Shown here piece by piece: positions 9,195 through 18,660 of a DNA stretch of 64,000 nt. The DNA is from G963667425 sp963667425 [NCBI: bacterium]. Its GTDB lineage: Bacteria > UBP6 > UBA1177. Numbering within the stretch: position 1 is the stretch's first letter; the number at the start of each line of letters is the position of its first letter. Location: contig OY763407.1 in NCBI GenBank assembly GCA_963667425.1, positions 496,001-560,000 on the forward strand, read 5' to 3'. Under the pieces are notes generated by a model that was not told the DNA's origin, made no database searches, and worked only from the letters and a program-made list of their open reading frames with translations. A program made the translations under genes and the position numbers.

Positions 9195-9581
9195 CTGATT
9201 TCCCCTTAGAAGTTAGTTAAACGTTTTTTAATGCGTTTTATAATCACATCAACAGAGTTTATCACTTTCAACTTTTTATATCAATTTTTTGATTCAATTG
9301 AGTCATGTTTATATTTTAATGAAATAATAACTTATATTTATATTTTTTTACCTTTTTCTAACCTGCATAGGTGTATTTTTATCATTTTATGTGACAACGA
9401 TGTGCTGTAATGTTTACTTTTTTTTAAATAATTAACGATTTTGGATCAGAATTTAACATAATTTTGTCTCTATTCTGACGCAATTTTATTTATTAAATCT
9501 TAACCAAATATTTTTATTTCTCTAACCCCTATCTAACTGCCGCTATGTATTTATACAGCGCACGTTTATCGGAGGTAAGCT
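9195..9581. other. AT-rich divergent intergenic region
   Basis: This 387-bp gap separates the divergent sugar operon and the first phosphate symporter. It is very AT-rich with no credible coding frame and no strong hairpin. The only ordered signal I see is the TTAAC/CTAAC repeat set near its right end (separate entry). The promoter for the minus-strand operon should lie near the left end, but no good -35/-10 pair stands out. Confidence 0.6.
9498..9541 (+). promoter_or_regulatory. Pho-box-like direct repeats upstream of first symporter
   Basis: Three copies of a TTAACC/CTAACC/CTAACT core occur, with TAAC at 9501, 9523 and 9534. The spacings are 22 and 11 bp, two turns and one turn of the helix. 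PhoB-family regulators bind direct repeats with 11-bp periodicity, and the cyanobacterial-type box is built on a TTAAC-like core. The site lies 40-80 bp before a Na/phosphate symporter, and a similar pair precedes the second symporter. The regulator itself is not in the window. Confidence 0.5.
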
Positions 9582-11306
9582 ATGGATTGGAAAACGGTTA
9601 TTTTTGAGGTAGTAGGCGGTCTTGGTCTTTTTCTTATGGGCATGAAGGTTATGTCCGAGAGTATGCAGAAAATAGCAGGAGAAAGGCTGAGAAAAGTGTT
9701 GGCTTTTTTAACATCGAATAGATTTTCAGCTCTCTTTGTAGGTTTTCTTGTAACAGCAATAATTCAGTCAAGTTCCGCTACAACAGTTATGACAGTCGGT
9801 TTTGTAAATGCTACTTTAATGACGCTTCAGCAGGCTGTAGGAATTATTCTTGGTGCAAATATAGGTACAACAGCAACAGGTTGGATAGTTACTCTTAAAA
9901 TTGTTCATTATGCACTTCCAATGATTGGCTGTGGAGTTCTTCTTATTTTTTTCTCAAGAAGAGAATACTGGAAGTATACAGGAGAACTGATTTTCGGCTT
10001 TGGTATTCTTTTTCTTGGTATGACAACAATGACTACAGGTTTTGGTCCTCTTAAGAATTCCGAAGATTTTCTTGCTCTTTTCAAACTTGTTGACGGTTCC
10101 TCATATCTTTCAGTTTTGCTTGGTGTTTTTATAGGAACAGCAACAACAGTTGTTGTTCAGTCAAGTTCTGCCACTATTGGTATTGCAATAGCAATGGCTT
10201 CTCAGGGTTTGCTTAATTTTGATGGTGCAGTTTCTCTTATTCTTGGTGATAATATTGGAACAACAATCACCGCAATTCTTGCATCAATAGGAACGAGCAG
10301 AGCAGCAAAAAGAACAGCCATAGCACATTCTCTTTTTAACATAATAGGTGTAACTGTGGTTCTCATAGTTTTCAGACCATTCACCATCCTTGTTGATTCT
10401 ATTTTGCCTCATGATCCTGATTTCATAATAAAAACAGCTGAGCAGGCCAAGGAATTAGGTATGAGTATAGGTTCAAAACCATATATTGGGAAGCATGTTG
10501 CTCTTGCTCATTCACTCTTTAATATTACAAACGTTATTCTGTTTCTTCCTTTTGTTAATTATCTTGCCAGATTGTGTGAAATCATTATTCCTGAAAAAGG
10601 CAAATCAGATTATGAGGATTTTGCATTCAAACATCTTAATTATACAATGATAGATACACCTCAGCTGGCTCTTGCGGAAGCTGAAAATGAGCTTAATCTG
10701 ATGGGAAAACACGTAAGAGATGGACTTAAGATGTTGAGTGAAACCATCCATCTAAAGGGTAGTGAACTTGATAAGAAATTTAATGAACTTATTGTTCATG
10801 AAAAGAAAATAGATGATTATCAGCTTCAGATATCTAAATTTCTGCTTGCACTTTCAGCTAAAGCACTTAATGAGGATGATGCTAATAAACTTGGAAACTA
10901 TCTCACAATGGCTCATAATTTTGAGAAAATAGGTGATTTTACTGAAAATATACTTAAATCTCTCAAAAAACTTGATAAGAATAAGATAATTATTTCAGAA
11001 ATCGCAGAAAAAGATCTTATTTCTATTATTGAACATGAAGTAAATTATTTTCAAAAAAGCCTGGCTGCTCCCAAAAAGAATATTTCTGTAAAACAGTTTA
11101 TTGAAGAATCATTTAAAGAGAGCAGAATGATAAAATCTCTTGTAAAAGAGTCTAAAATGAAGCATTTTGAACGCTGTAAAGAAGATTTATGCAGTGAGGA
11201 TGCCGGTTTTCATTTTATAGATATTCTTAACAACTTAAGGTCTATGAGTTCTGAGATTTTCAATGTTTCCGAATCTGTTGCCGGAACAAAATATGATGTG
11301 ATTTAA
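9582..11306 (+). CDS. Na/phosphate symporter with PhoU-like tail (copy 1)
   Basis: The product has 574 residues. It belongs to the Na/Pi cotransporter II (NptA/YjbB-like) family of inner-membrane phosphate carriers. The hallmark inverted repeat QSSSAT occurs twice (62-67 and 193-198), and GANIGTT/GDNIGTT follow each. About eight hydrophobic segments fill residues 1-340. The C-terminal 220 residues are helical and resemble a PhoU domain (Asn/His-rich LTMAHNFEKIGDFTENI). GGAGG precedes ATG 9582. A close paralogue follows 115 bp downstream, so this is a tandem duplication. The upstream repeats suggest phosphate-starvation control. Confidence 0.9.
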   Translation: MDWKTVIFEVVGGLGLFLMGMKVMSESMQKIAGERLRKVLAFLTSNRFSALFVGFLVTAIIQSSSATTVMTVGFVNATLMTLQQAVGIILGANIGTTATGWIVTLKIVHYALPMIGCGVLLIFFSRREYWKYTGELIFGFGILFLGMTTMTTGFGPLKNSEDFLALFKLVDGSSYLSVLLGVFIGTATTVVVQSSSATIGIAIAMASQGLLNFDGAVSLILGDNIGTTITAILASIGTSRAAKRTAIAHSLFNIIGVTVVLIVFRPFTILVDSILPHDPDFIIKTAEQAKELGMSIGSKPYIGKHVALAHSLFNITNVILFLPFVNYLARLCEIIIPEKGKSDYEDFAFKHLNYTMIDTPQLALAEAENELNLMGKHVRDGLKMLSETIHLKGSELDKKFNELIVHEKKIDDYQLQISKFLLALSAKALNEDDANKLGNYLTMAHNFEKIGDFTENILKSLKKLDKNKIIISEIAEKDLISIIEHEVNYFQKSLAAPKKNISVKQFIEESFKESRMIKSLVKESKMKHFERCKEDLCSEDAGFHFIDILNNLRSMSSEIFNVSESVAGTKYDVI

Positions 11307-11349
11307 AAAAAGTTAGTTTCTTATGAGTTTTATGTTAAATTAATTAATT

Positions 11350-11390
11350 CTTAACTTTCACAACATTCCATTTTAACTCCTTTACCTTAC
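11350..11390 (+). promoter_or_regulatory. Pho-box-like direct repeats upstream of second symporter
   Basis: Two TTAACT cores, with TAACT at 11352 and 11374, are exactly 22 bp apart. Each is followed 8-9 nt later by a weaker ACAAC or TTACC. This matches the 22-bp element seen before the first symporter and supports shared control. The second symporter therefore probably has its own promoter in this 115-bp gap. Confidence 0.45.
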
Positions 11391-11421
11391 TTTAATATCT
11401 GTAAATTTGAGGAGAAATTGT

Positions 11422-13140
11422 ATGAACTGGTTATCAATATTTTTTCAGGCATTTGGCGGACTCGGTCTATTTCTTATGGGAATGAAGATAATGTCTGAAA
11501 GTATGCAGAAAATAGCAGGTGAAAGATTAAGAAAGATACTTGGCTTTTTTACATCAAACAGATTTTCGGCACTTCTTGTCGGCGTTGTTGTTACAGCGAT
11601 AATTCAGTCAAGTTCTGCAACAACGGTTATGACTGTAGGTTTTGTTAATGCCACTCTTATGAATCTTACTCAGGCTATCGGAATCATTTTGGGTGCCAAC
11701 ATAGGTACAACAGTCACTGGCTGGATAGTCACTCTTGAAATAGTTAAATATTCGATGCCTTTGATTGGTTCAGGTGTGCTTCTTATCTTCTTTTCCAAAA
11801 GGGAATACTGGAGATATCTTGGAGAGATATTATTTGGTTTCGGAATACTTTTTCTTGGTATGACAACAATGAAAAATGGTTTTACCCCTCTTAGAAATTC
11901 AGAAGATTTTATCAATATTTTCAGGATGGTTGACGGTTCTTCATATCTTTCTGTATTGCTTGGTGTCTTTATTGGTACAGCTGCTACAGTAATAATTCAG
12001 TCAAGTTCAGCATCTATGAGTATAGCTATCGCTCTTGCGGCCGGTGGGTTACTTAATTTTGAAGGGGCCGTTTCTATAATTATAGGAAGCAATATCGGAA
12101 CTACAATAACAGCACTTCTTGCTTCAATAGGAGCAAGCAGAACAGCAAAACAGACTGCTATTGCACATACTCTTTTCAATGTGCTTGGAGCGGTATGGGT
12201 TTTAATAATATTTTATCCATTTATAGGTTTTATTGATAAAATAACTCCTCATGACGCTGATTTTGTTGTCAGAACTCTTTCCGATTCAAAGCAGTTTTCA
12301 GCCGCAATTGGAACAAAACCTTATATAGGTCAGCATATTGCTATGGCACATACTATTTTTAACGTAATAAATGTTGTCGTTTTTCTCCCTTTTGTTAATC
12401 AGCTCGCAAAAATTTGTGAAAAAATAATTCCTGATACACCGGCATATGGTGCTGAAAATTTTGCATTCAAACATCTTAATTATTCTTTGATAGAGACTCC
12501 GCAGCTTGCAATTGTTGAAGCTGAAAATGAGCTTTATGTTATGTCAAAATATGCGAAAGAAGGACTTGGACTTTTGAAAAATCTTCTTAATATGCATGGC
12601 AATGATTACAATAGTGCAAGTGATGAATTGATGAAGCATGAGAAACAAATAGATGACTATCAGAAGCAAATATCAACATTTCTACTTAATCTTTCTGCAC
12701 AAAATCTAACAGAAGAAGATACTTATAGTGTAGGAAACTATCTTACAATGGCTCATAATCTTGAGAAAGTTGGCGACTTTACTGAAAATATAGTAAAAGC
12801 CCTTAATAAAATGAAGAAAAATCATATAGCTGCATCAGAATGTGCAATAACGGATCTTGAAAAGATAATTGATGAAGAGATAATATTTTTTGAAAAGATA
12901 TCTTCAGCTTTTAAACAGGATAAAGCTACCAAATCATTTGTTGAGGAATCATATAAAAACAGCAGGGCAATCAAGAAGTTTGTTAAAGAAGCAAAAATTC
13001 ATCATTTTGAAAGACTTCAGGAAGATTTGTGTAATATGGATGCAGGTTTTTATTTTATAGATATTCTTAATAATTTAAGATCAATGAGTTCAGAGCTTTT
13101 TAATATTGCTGAGTCTGCTGCCGGTATTAAATTTGATTAA
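11422..13140 (+). CDS. Na/phosphate symporter with PhoU-like tail (copy 2)
   Basis: The product has 572 residues from ATG 11422, chosen because GGAG lies 7 nt upstream; an in-frame TTG at 11407 has no ribosome site. The protein is a close paralogue of the preceding symporter throughout. QSSSAT/QSSSAS motifs, GANIGTT/GSNIGTT and the PhoU-like tail with LTMAHNLEKVGDFTENI are all retained. In the second motif Thr is replaced by Ser (QSSSAS). Divergence is greatest in the cytoplasmic tail, which may tune regulation rather than transport. Function is inferred as sodium-dependent phosphate transport in the inner membrane. Confidence 0.9.
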   Translation: MNWLSIFFQAFGGLGLFLMGMKIMSESMQKIAGERLRKILGFFTSNRFSALLVGVVVTAIIQSSSATTVMTVGFVNATLMNLTQAIGIILGANIGTTVTGWIVTLEIVKYSMPLIGSGVLLIFFSKREYWRYLGEILFGFGILFLGMTTMKNGFTPLRNSEDFINIFRMVDGSSYLSVLLGVFIGTAATVIIQSSSASMSIAIALAAGGLLNFEGAVSIIIGSNIGTTITALLASIGASRTAKQTAIAHTLFNVLGAVWVLIIFYPFIGFIDKITPHDADFVVRTLSDSKQFSAAIGTKPYIGQHIAMAHTIFNVINVVVFLPFVNQLAKICEKIIPDTPAYGAENFAFKHLNYSLIETPQLAIVEAENELYVMSKYAKEGLGLLKNLLNMHGNDYNSASDELMKHEKQIDDYQKQISTFLLNLSAQNLTEEDTYSVGNYLTMAHNLEKVGDFTENIVKALNKMKKNHIAASECAITDLEKIIDEEIIFFEKISSAFKQDKATKSFVEESYKNSRAIKKFVKEAKIHHFERLQEDLCNMDAGFYFIDILNNLRSMSSELFNIAESAAGIKFD

Positions 13141-13225
13141 CCTTTAAATAATTTTATTGAAATTGAGAATTCATTTTTTTATAATACATTGAATTAGTGA
13201 GCATTTGAATCTGTTTGTTTTTTGT

Positions 13226-13301
13226 GGGGCTGTAGCGCATCTGGTAGCGCGCCAGAATCGCACTCTGGAGGCGGAGGGTTCGAGTCCCTTCAGCTCCACC
13301 A
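13226..13301 (+). tRNA. tRNA-Ala (anticodon CGC)
   Basis: This is a 76-nt cloverleaf with encoded CCA. Acceptor GGGGCTG (13226-13232) pairs with CAGCTCC (13291-13297), with a G3-U70 wobble, the classic alanine identity element. The D arm is GCGC/GCGC. The anticodon stem CCAGA/TCTGG encloses loop ATCGCAC with anticodon CGC at 13259-13261. The T arm is GAGGG/CCCTT with loop TTCGAGT. CGC reads GCG codons. It stands alone between convergent genes. Confidence 0.95.
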
Positions 13302-13341
13302 TCAATATTAAATCTACTTTCAGCTGTGATATTAAAGAAAA

Positions 13342-14088
13342 TTATTTTATTGAATGTTTATTCATTTTCTGAATAAGTGTATTTCTGTGAATTGAAAGAA
13401 GCTCTGCTGTTTTTTTTCTTTCTCCGTTACATTTTTTGAGTGCTGATTTTATAAATTCCTTTTCTATTGAATCTGTAAGAAAATGAAAGAATTTATCGGA
13501 GTTTTCCTCATTTTCCATTTCAGACCAGAAAGTATCCATTCTCATTGACATTATTTTAGTGATAGGGTAGCTCGAAATAATATTTTTTACGTTTTCTCTG
13601 TAATAAGGTAATAATTTTATCCCTTCTTTTGATGATATTACTCTTTTCAGTTCTGCAACATTAAAGGGCCACCAGTATTTTAAGAGCATTTGAATTTTGT
13701 CACTTTTTTTCCAGAAGTTTGCAATTTCTCCATCGGCAAAAGAATCAATAAAAAGCGGTATATCCTGAATTCTTTCTCTCAAAGGTTTCAGCCATATCTC
13801 CTGTATTTCAGGAAACATTGTTTTAGCCATATCAAACAGTTCTCTATTTTCAGTAAAGAAAAATGTAAAGTTCTTTTCTTTGATAGCTTTTTCATCAATA
13901 TCTTCAGATGATTCAATATATGTAAAACCGGAAAGGGATTTTTTACCCCATTTTTTTGCTATTTGCCTTGCAAAGAACAGCTTCCCTGTTCCTGTTTCAC
14001 CGCCAATTAGAATTACATCTTCTTCCTGAACTTTTTTATAAAAAGAGCGCATTCTTGATGCATGTTTACTGCAGCCGATAATTTCCAT
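13342..14088 (-). CDS. Degenerate sigma-54 activator with Fis-type HTH
   Basis: The product has 248 residues. A Walker A loop GETGTGK (30-36) and the later PLRERIQDIP resemble the AAA+ domain of NtrC-type activators. The domain is shrunken: the GAFTGA sigma-54 contact loop is absent and the Walker B region is not recognisable. The C-terminus (about 218-248, NGERKKTAELLSIHRNTLIQKM) is a good Fis-type helix-turn-helix. It lies 10 nt after a sigma-54 activator whose own C-terminal HTH is degenerate, so the pair may work together, this one providing DNA recognition. ATPase competence is doubtful. No receiver domain is present. Confidence 0.7.
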   Translation of the reverse strand: MEIIGCSKHASRMRSFYKKVQEEDVILIGGETGTGKLFFARQIAKKWGKKSLSGFTYIESSEDIDEKAIKEKNFTFFFTENRELFDMAKTMFPEIQEIWLKPLRERIQDIPLFIDSFADGEIANFWKKSDKIQMLLKYWWPFNVAELKRVISSKEGIKLLPYYRENVKNIISSYPITKIMSMRMDTFWSEMENEENSDKFFHFLTDSIEKEFIKSALKKCNGERKKTAELLSIHRNTLIQKMNKHSIK

Positions 14089-14098
14089 TTTTAATCTG

Positions 14099-15544
14099 TC
14101 ATTTTATATTTATAAATATTTTCTTATCTTTTTTTATTAATTCTGAAGCTTTCTCGGCTGAGTTTTCAGATTGTTCAATAGCAGTTTTAAGTATTGAGTT
14201 CTGAACTTTTTCCATAAAATCATCAAAACAGAAATCTTCAGGAATAAAGATGTTTTCCCAATCAATGTTTCTGATATTGCTTTTCTTTACATTGCTGCCG
14301 CTAACTGTATCAGGAGATATTGCCTGCCCGAAAAGCATTGAAAATGGATTTATTTCGATTCCTGAAAGTTTAGGAGGAAGATCATCTTTCTGCAAGTGAC
14401 CTGAATCTTTTACAACAACCATTCTTTCAATAGTATTTTCAAGTTCTCTTACGTTTCCAGGCCATTTATATTCTTCCATTTTCTCAATGCAGTCTTTGGA
14501 AAAACCTTTAATATCTTTTGAATATTTCTCGCAGTATCTATCAAGAAAAAAATAGGCCAGAGCATCAATGTCTTCACATCTTTCTCTAAGTGCAGGAATT
14601 CTTATTGGGATTACATTAAGTCTGTAATAAAGGTCTTCTCTAAAGTTTCCTGTTTCAACCTCTTTTGCAAGATCTTTGTTTGTTGCCGTTATAACTCTTG
14701 GGTTTACGGATATTATATCTGTTGAGCCAAGCGGCTGGATTTCCTTTTCCTGAAGAACTCTTAAAAGTTTAACCTGAAGATGGAGCGGTAACTCTCCAAT
14801 TTCATCTAAAAATATTGTTCCATCAATAGCTTCTTCAAAAAAACCTTTTTTATCTGAGAATGCACCTGTGAAAGCTCCTTTTTTATAACCAAAAAGTTCA
14901 CTTTCCATTAAGGATTCAGGAATTGCTCCACAGTTTACGGCGACGAATCTTGCCAGTTTTCTGTTTGAAAGAAGATGAATATATTTTGCTATAACTTCCT
15001 TTCCGGTTCCGCTTTCACCGGAAATCATAACGGTAGCGTCACTTGTAGATATTTTTTCAACAAAACCGAGTAGTGAATTGAATAGCAGAGAACGTCCTAT
15101 CGGTTTGAAAGTGTTTTCATTTTTTTTCTGTGACTCTGTTTTCACAGTTTCTTTTAATTCTTTTTCCTGTATTTTTTTATCTTTATCGGATGTTTTTTTT
15201 ATTTTTATTGCTTTATCAATAAGATCCGAAGGGATAAAAGGTTCGGCAAAAATATCTGAAACACCTGCTCTGAAAAGAGATACAATGGAATCAGCAGGGA
15301 GTTCTTCACCAAAAGTTATAAGTATGTTCTCTTTATCTTTGCCAAGAATTTTTTCTGCAAGGTCTTCAATGTTTTCTGTGGAAAAATTATGGTCCAGAAA
15401 AAAAGTTTTGTTGCCTCGCTCTTCGAGAGTCAATTCAAATTCATCAAAAGATGAAATAACTTTGTGAACAATCTTCTGCTGTTGTAACTGGTTTGAAATC
15501 GCTGTTTTGAACATCATATTACCAGTTACTATAAAGTATTTCAT
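14099..15544 (-). CDS. Sigma-54-dependent activator with pseudo-receiver, HTH eroded
   Basis: The product has 481 residues. Residues 1-115 resemble a response-regulator receiver with Asp51 (TFFLDHNF), but the conserved Lys is Glu101 (FAEPF), so phosphorylation signalling may be altered. The central AAA+ domain is intact: Walker A GESGTGKE (176-183), GAFTGA (223-228), Walker B FLDE (245-248) and the WPGNVRELEN sensor region. The final segment (TAIEQSENSAEKASELI...) begins like a Fis HTH but ends in a Lys-rich tail without a recognition helix. It should activate sigma-54 polymerase but may bind DNA poorly alone. It is first in a two-gene unit with the HTH-bearing protein. Confidence 0.85.
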   Translation of the reverse strand: MKYFIVTGNMMFKTAISNQLQQQKIVHKVISSFDEFELTLEERGNKTFFLDHNFSTENIEDLAEKILGKDKENILITFGEELPADSIVSLFRAGVSDIFAEPFIPSDLIDKAIKIKKTSDKDKKIQEKELKETVKTESQKKNENTFKPIGRSLLFNSLLGFVEKISTSDATVMISGESGTGKEVIAKYIHLLSNRKLARFVAVNCGAIPESLMESELFGYKKGAFTGAFSDKKGFFEEAIDGTIFLDEIGELPLHLQVKLLRVLQEKEIQPLGSTDIISVNPRVITATNKDLAKEVETGNFREDLYYRLNVIPIRIPALRERCEDIDALAYFFLDRYCEKYSKDIKGFSKDCIEKMEEYKWPGNVRELENTIERMVVVKDSGHLQKDDLPPKLSGIEINPFSMLFGQAISPDTVSGSNVKKSNIRNIDWENIFIPEDFCFDDFMEKVQNSILKTAIEQSENSAEKASELIKKDKKIFINIK

Positions 15545-15609
15545 ATCAGCTCCAAAAGGGTTGGTGAAATAATAATTATATTATTGTTCCACCATCAAAA
15601 TTTTAATAA

Positions 15610-16167
15610 TTATGATTCAAGTTTCTTTTTGATAATTGTTCCATCAACATAGGCCATTATCATAGAAACTGTTTTAGCATCTTCAATTTCTCCTGAGAAT
15701 ATCATTTTCAGTGCATCTTCAGGGGAAAGTTCTATTATATCAAGTTCCTCATCTTCATCGGGGAAGTGGGTGCGTTCATTTTTTGTCAGTTTTTCTACTA
15801 TAGCTGCATAGTAAGTCATTTTTTCATCAGAATATCCACATGAAACATACGCCTGATAGATTTCAACAAGCTTAATTATTCTATAGCCTGTCTCTTCTTC
15901 CATTTCTCTTTTTGCACAATCTTCGGGTGATTCTCCTTTATCTATTTTTCCTGCAGGAATTTCTATAAGAACTTTGTTGAGAGGTGTTCTGTATTGTTTT
16001 ACAACAACAATTTTTCCCTCTTTTGTTATTGGAAAAAGTGAAACAGTATTCACAAATTTAATTACAGAATGGATTATGTTAGTTCTTTTATCACTTTCGA
16101 GTTTAACTTTTGCAACATCAAAAATTCCGGTTTTACAAATTATTTCTTCAGATATTTTTTGTATCAT
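15610..16167 (-). CDS. Nudix hydrolase, ADP-ribose pyrophosphatase type
   Basis: The product has 185 residues. The Nudix box at 73-95 is complete: G-x5-E-x7-REMEEETG-Y. It is preceded by [18 protein letters not shown], the context typical of NudF/ADP-ribose pyrophosphatases, which split ADP-ribose to AMP and ribose-5-phosphate. Length fits this class (180-210). It starts in an ATGA overlap with dapA, so the two are translated from one mRNA. Exact substrate is not determinable from sequence, and GDP-mannose or other NDP-sugars remain possible. Confidence 0.85.
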   Translation of the reverse strand: MIQKISEEIICKTGIFDVAKVKLESDKRTNIIHSVIKFVNTVSLFPITKEGKIVVVKQYRTPLNKVLIEIPAGKIDKGESPEDCAKREMEEETGYRIIKLVEIYQAYVSCGYSDEKMTYYAAIVEKLTKNERTHFPDEDEELDIIELSPEDALKMIFSGEIEDAKTVSMIMAYVDGTIIKKKLES

Positions 16168-17027
16168 AACCCATACTCTTTTGCTATTTTGAAAAGTTTT
16201 TCCTTATTATCTTCTTCCATTTCAGCAAGAGGTGATCTGAATTTGTCTTGTATAAGTCCTATCTTGCTCATTAATGTTTTTACCGGAATAGGACTGCTTT
16301 CAATAAAAAGAGAATGAATAAGCCTGTTAAACCATATCTGCATAGCAGAGGCTTTTTTAAAATCACCATTTAACGCAGCCTGAGTCATTTCAACGGTTTC
16401 TTTTGGGAAAATGTTTGAAAGAACAGATATTACTCCTTTACCACCCATTGAAATAAATGGTACTATTGTAAAATCATCTCCTGACATAAAATCAAATCTT
16501 TCTCCTACAACTGAAAGATAGTCAATAAGACGTGAAATAGAACCTGTTGCTTCCTTTACGGCAGTAACCTCAGGAATTTCTCCTATTTTATCAAGTGCCT
16601 GTTCGGATATATTAAGACCGGTTCTTCCCGGAACATTATAAAGAACTATTTCACAGCTTGTTTCGGCAATTGCAGAATAGTGATTAAAGAGCCCTTTTGG
16701 TGTGGGTTTGTTATAATAAGGAGTAACTACAAGATGTTTTCTGATTCCACATTTTAATGCAATTTCCGAGTTGATTACAGAATCAGATGTCGAATTGCTG
16801 CCTGTACCTGCAACAACATCAAGGTTTTTTGCATTTTCTTTCACAAATGTGAAAAGATCTGCTTTTTCATCTTTTGAAAGAGTTGCCGCTTCTCCTGTTG
16901 TTCCTGCTACAACGATTCCTGTAACATTTCCTTTTATCTGTAGATTTAAAAGATTTGAAAGTGCTTTAAAATCAATTTTTCCGTATTCATCAAAAGGCGT
17001 GATAATTGCTGTGTAAACCCCCTGCAT
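16164..17027 (-). CDS. dapA: 4-hydroxy-tetrahydrodipicolinate synthase
   Basis: The product has 287 residues from the ATG at 17027, chosen because AGGAG lies 5-6 nt upstream; an in-frame start 10 codons earlier lacks a site. It condenses pyruvate with aspartate semialdehyde in lysine/diaminopimelate synthesis. Visible residues are TTGEA (Thr43-Thr44), Tyr130 in [10 protein letters not shown], Arg135 and the Schiff-base Lys158 in TAVKEATGS. Length is normal. It overlaps the downstream Nudix gene by 4 nt. A TATAAT-like -10 lies in the upstream gap. Confidence 0.95.
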   Translation of the reverse strand: MQGVYTAIITPFDEYGKIDFKALSNLLNLQIKGNVTGIVVAGTTGEAATLSKDEKADLFTFVKENAKNLDVVAGTGSNSTSDSVINSEIALKCGIRKHLVVTPYYNKPTPKGLFNHYSAIAETSCEIVLYNVPGRTGLNISEQALDKIGEIPEVTAVKEATGSISRLIDYLSVVGERFDFMSGDDFTIVPFISMGGKGVISVLSNIFPKETVEMTQAALNGDFKKASAMQIWFNRLIHSLFIESSPIPVKTLMSKIGLIQDKFRSPLAEMEEDNKEKLFKIAKEYGL

Positions 17028-17262
17028 AATTTCTCCTAAAAGCAGTTTTTGACTCATTATAATACTTAGTTTGATGAAAATTGTAAAAGAAAAAAAGATT
17101 AATTAAGGAGATGTTTCTGTTAAAATAAAATTTATCTGGCAGAGATGTCTTTTCCCCACAAAATTTTGCTTTTCTTTAAATCTATGGTTTTTTCTTTTAC
17201 TTCGAAGAAAAAAAAGTATAATAAATTGCTGTTTTTTACTCTGTTTTTAAGGAGATAAAATA

Positions 17263-18660
17263 TTGCGCATGAAAACTGTTTTACTATATTTGTTTTTAGT
17301 TTTTTCTGCTTTTCAATTAATGGCTGCAAACTTTGATATTTTTGAAAGAAATCACTATCTTTTTCTGGAAAATGGACTTTCTTTTGATTTTATTGAAGAA
17401 AATGCTGATGCAAATATGAGTTACGATTTATCTGCCGGATATTCACTGGAAGCGGACAGACTAGGACTGAAGCTGATATTCCCTTTTAGATTTTCTATAT
17501 TTAAAGACGGTGATTTTGATTATTTTCATTTTAAATCTTCTGATTATGATGAAGGACGTGATTATCTTAAATTTGTTGACCATATAAATATTGGGAGAGA
17601 AAATTCCAACTACTATATTTATTTTGGTAAAATAGATAATTATACACTTGCCAACGGTAATCTTGTTTCCAGTTATATGAACAACAACTATTTTGATGAT
17701 GATTATTCTGAAATAGTAAACAGAGGTGTTATTGCGAAATATAATGGCGGAGAATTTGAAGTGGATTCTTTTATTGATGATGTCGTTTCTCCGGAGATTT
17801 TTGCTCATTCATGGTCTGTAAGGCCACTTGCTTTTGTGCTTGAAAATTCTTTTCTGGCTTCTCCTGAGATTTCATTTTCAATGGCAAGTGCTTTTGATGT
17901 GCCAGATTCTAAAAGACCATCTGTTATAGATGAAAAACTTTATAAAACAGATTTTTCGGCATTTGATATCTCTTTTAAAATGGATTTTCCTGTATATTCT
18001 CTTAATTTTACACCTCATCTAAGCGGTTCATTTTTTCCTTCTGATGCCAAAGCTTTTATGGCAGGACTTACTTTCAGAACTCTTTTTGATATTTCAGGAA
18101 GAGAATATAATCTTTCTTTTGATGCTGCATACGGTATTAGTACGGCAAATTATGTATATAATTATTTTGATTCTTTTTATGATCTTTCAAAGAATTACTA
18201 CATGTATAGTTGGACAAAATATGGTTACATGAAGTTTGATGGTTTTTCAGATCTTCGCTCTCTGAATTCTGTTTCTTTTTCTTTTAATTTAGGTTCTGCT
18301 GAGTTTTTTGATTTTTCATCAAATCTTAGAGTTGGCGAATTTTATCTCGAAAACAGAGACGGAACCTTTTCTAAAAAATGGAAAACTGCAATAAAACTTG
18401 AGGGGACTTTTAAAATTGATTCTTATATAAAATTTTCACTGAATTATTATGATAATGAAGTCGGTTTTTCGAAAAATTATATATCTTTTGACGGACCTAT
18501 GATTTTTGGAAAACTTAAGCTGGAACCTTCAAAATATTTTTATATAGATACTATTCTTGCTACCAGCTGGTATTATTACCGTGATGAAACGGATTCAATA
18601 TTAAACTATGATCAGTATTACAGACTTGGGGTTAATTTAGGACTTAAACTCGATATATGA
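17263..18660 (+). CDS. Predicted outer membrane beta-barrel protein, unknown
   Basis: The product has 465 residues. It is not recognised as a named family. The N-terminus is a signal peptide (a Lys, a hydrophobic core LLYLFLVFSAF, and a cut after LMAA). The mature part is rich in Phe, Tyr, Asp and Ser with many alternating strands, as in outer membrane barrels, and the last strand ends RLGVNLGLKLDI. TTG 17263 is preferred because GGAG sits 8 nt before it; the ATG two codons later would be 14 nt from the site. A TATAAT at 17217-17222 may be the -10. It overlaps the amidase gene by 4 nt, so envelope work is shared. Confidence 0.6.
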   Translation: MRMKTVLLYLFLVFSAFQLMAANFDIFERNHYLFLENGLSFDFIEENADANMSYDLSAGYSLEADRLGLKLIFPFRFSIFKDGDFDYFHFKSSDYDEGRDYLKFVDHINIGRENSNYYIYFGKIDNYTLANGNLVSSYMNNNYFDDDYSEIVNRGVIAKYNGGEFEVDSFIDDVVSPEIFAHSWSVRPLAFVLENSFLASPEISFSMASAFDVPDSKRPSVIDEKLYKTDFSAFDISFKMDFPVYSLNFTPHLSGSFFPSDAKAFMAGLTFRTLFDISGREYNLSFDAAYGISTANYVYNYFDSFYDLSKNYYMYSWTKYGYMKFDGFSDLRSLNSVSFSFNLGSAEFFDFSSNLRVGEFYLENRDGTFSKKWKTAIKLEGTFKIDSYIKFSLNYYDNEVGFSKNYISFDGPMIFGKLKLEPSKYFYIDTILATSWYYYRDETDSILNYDQYYRLGVNLGLKLDI

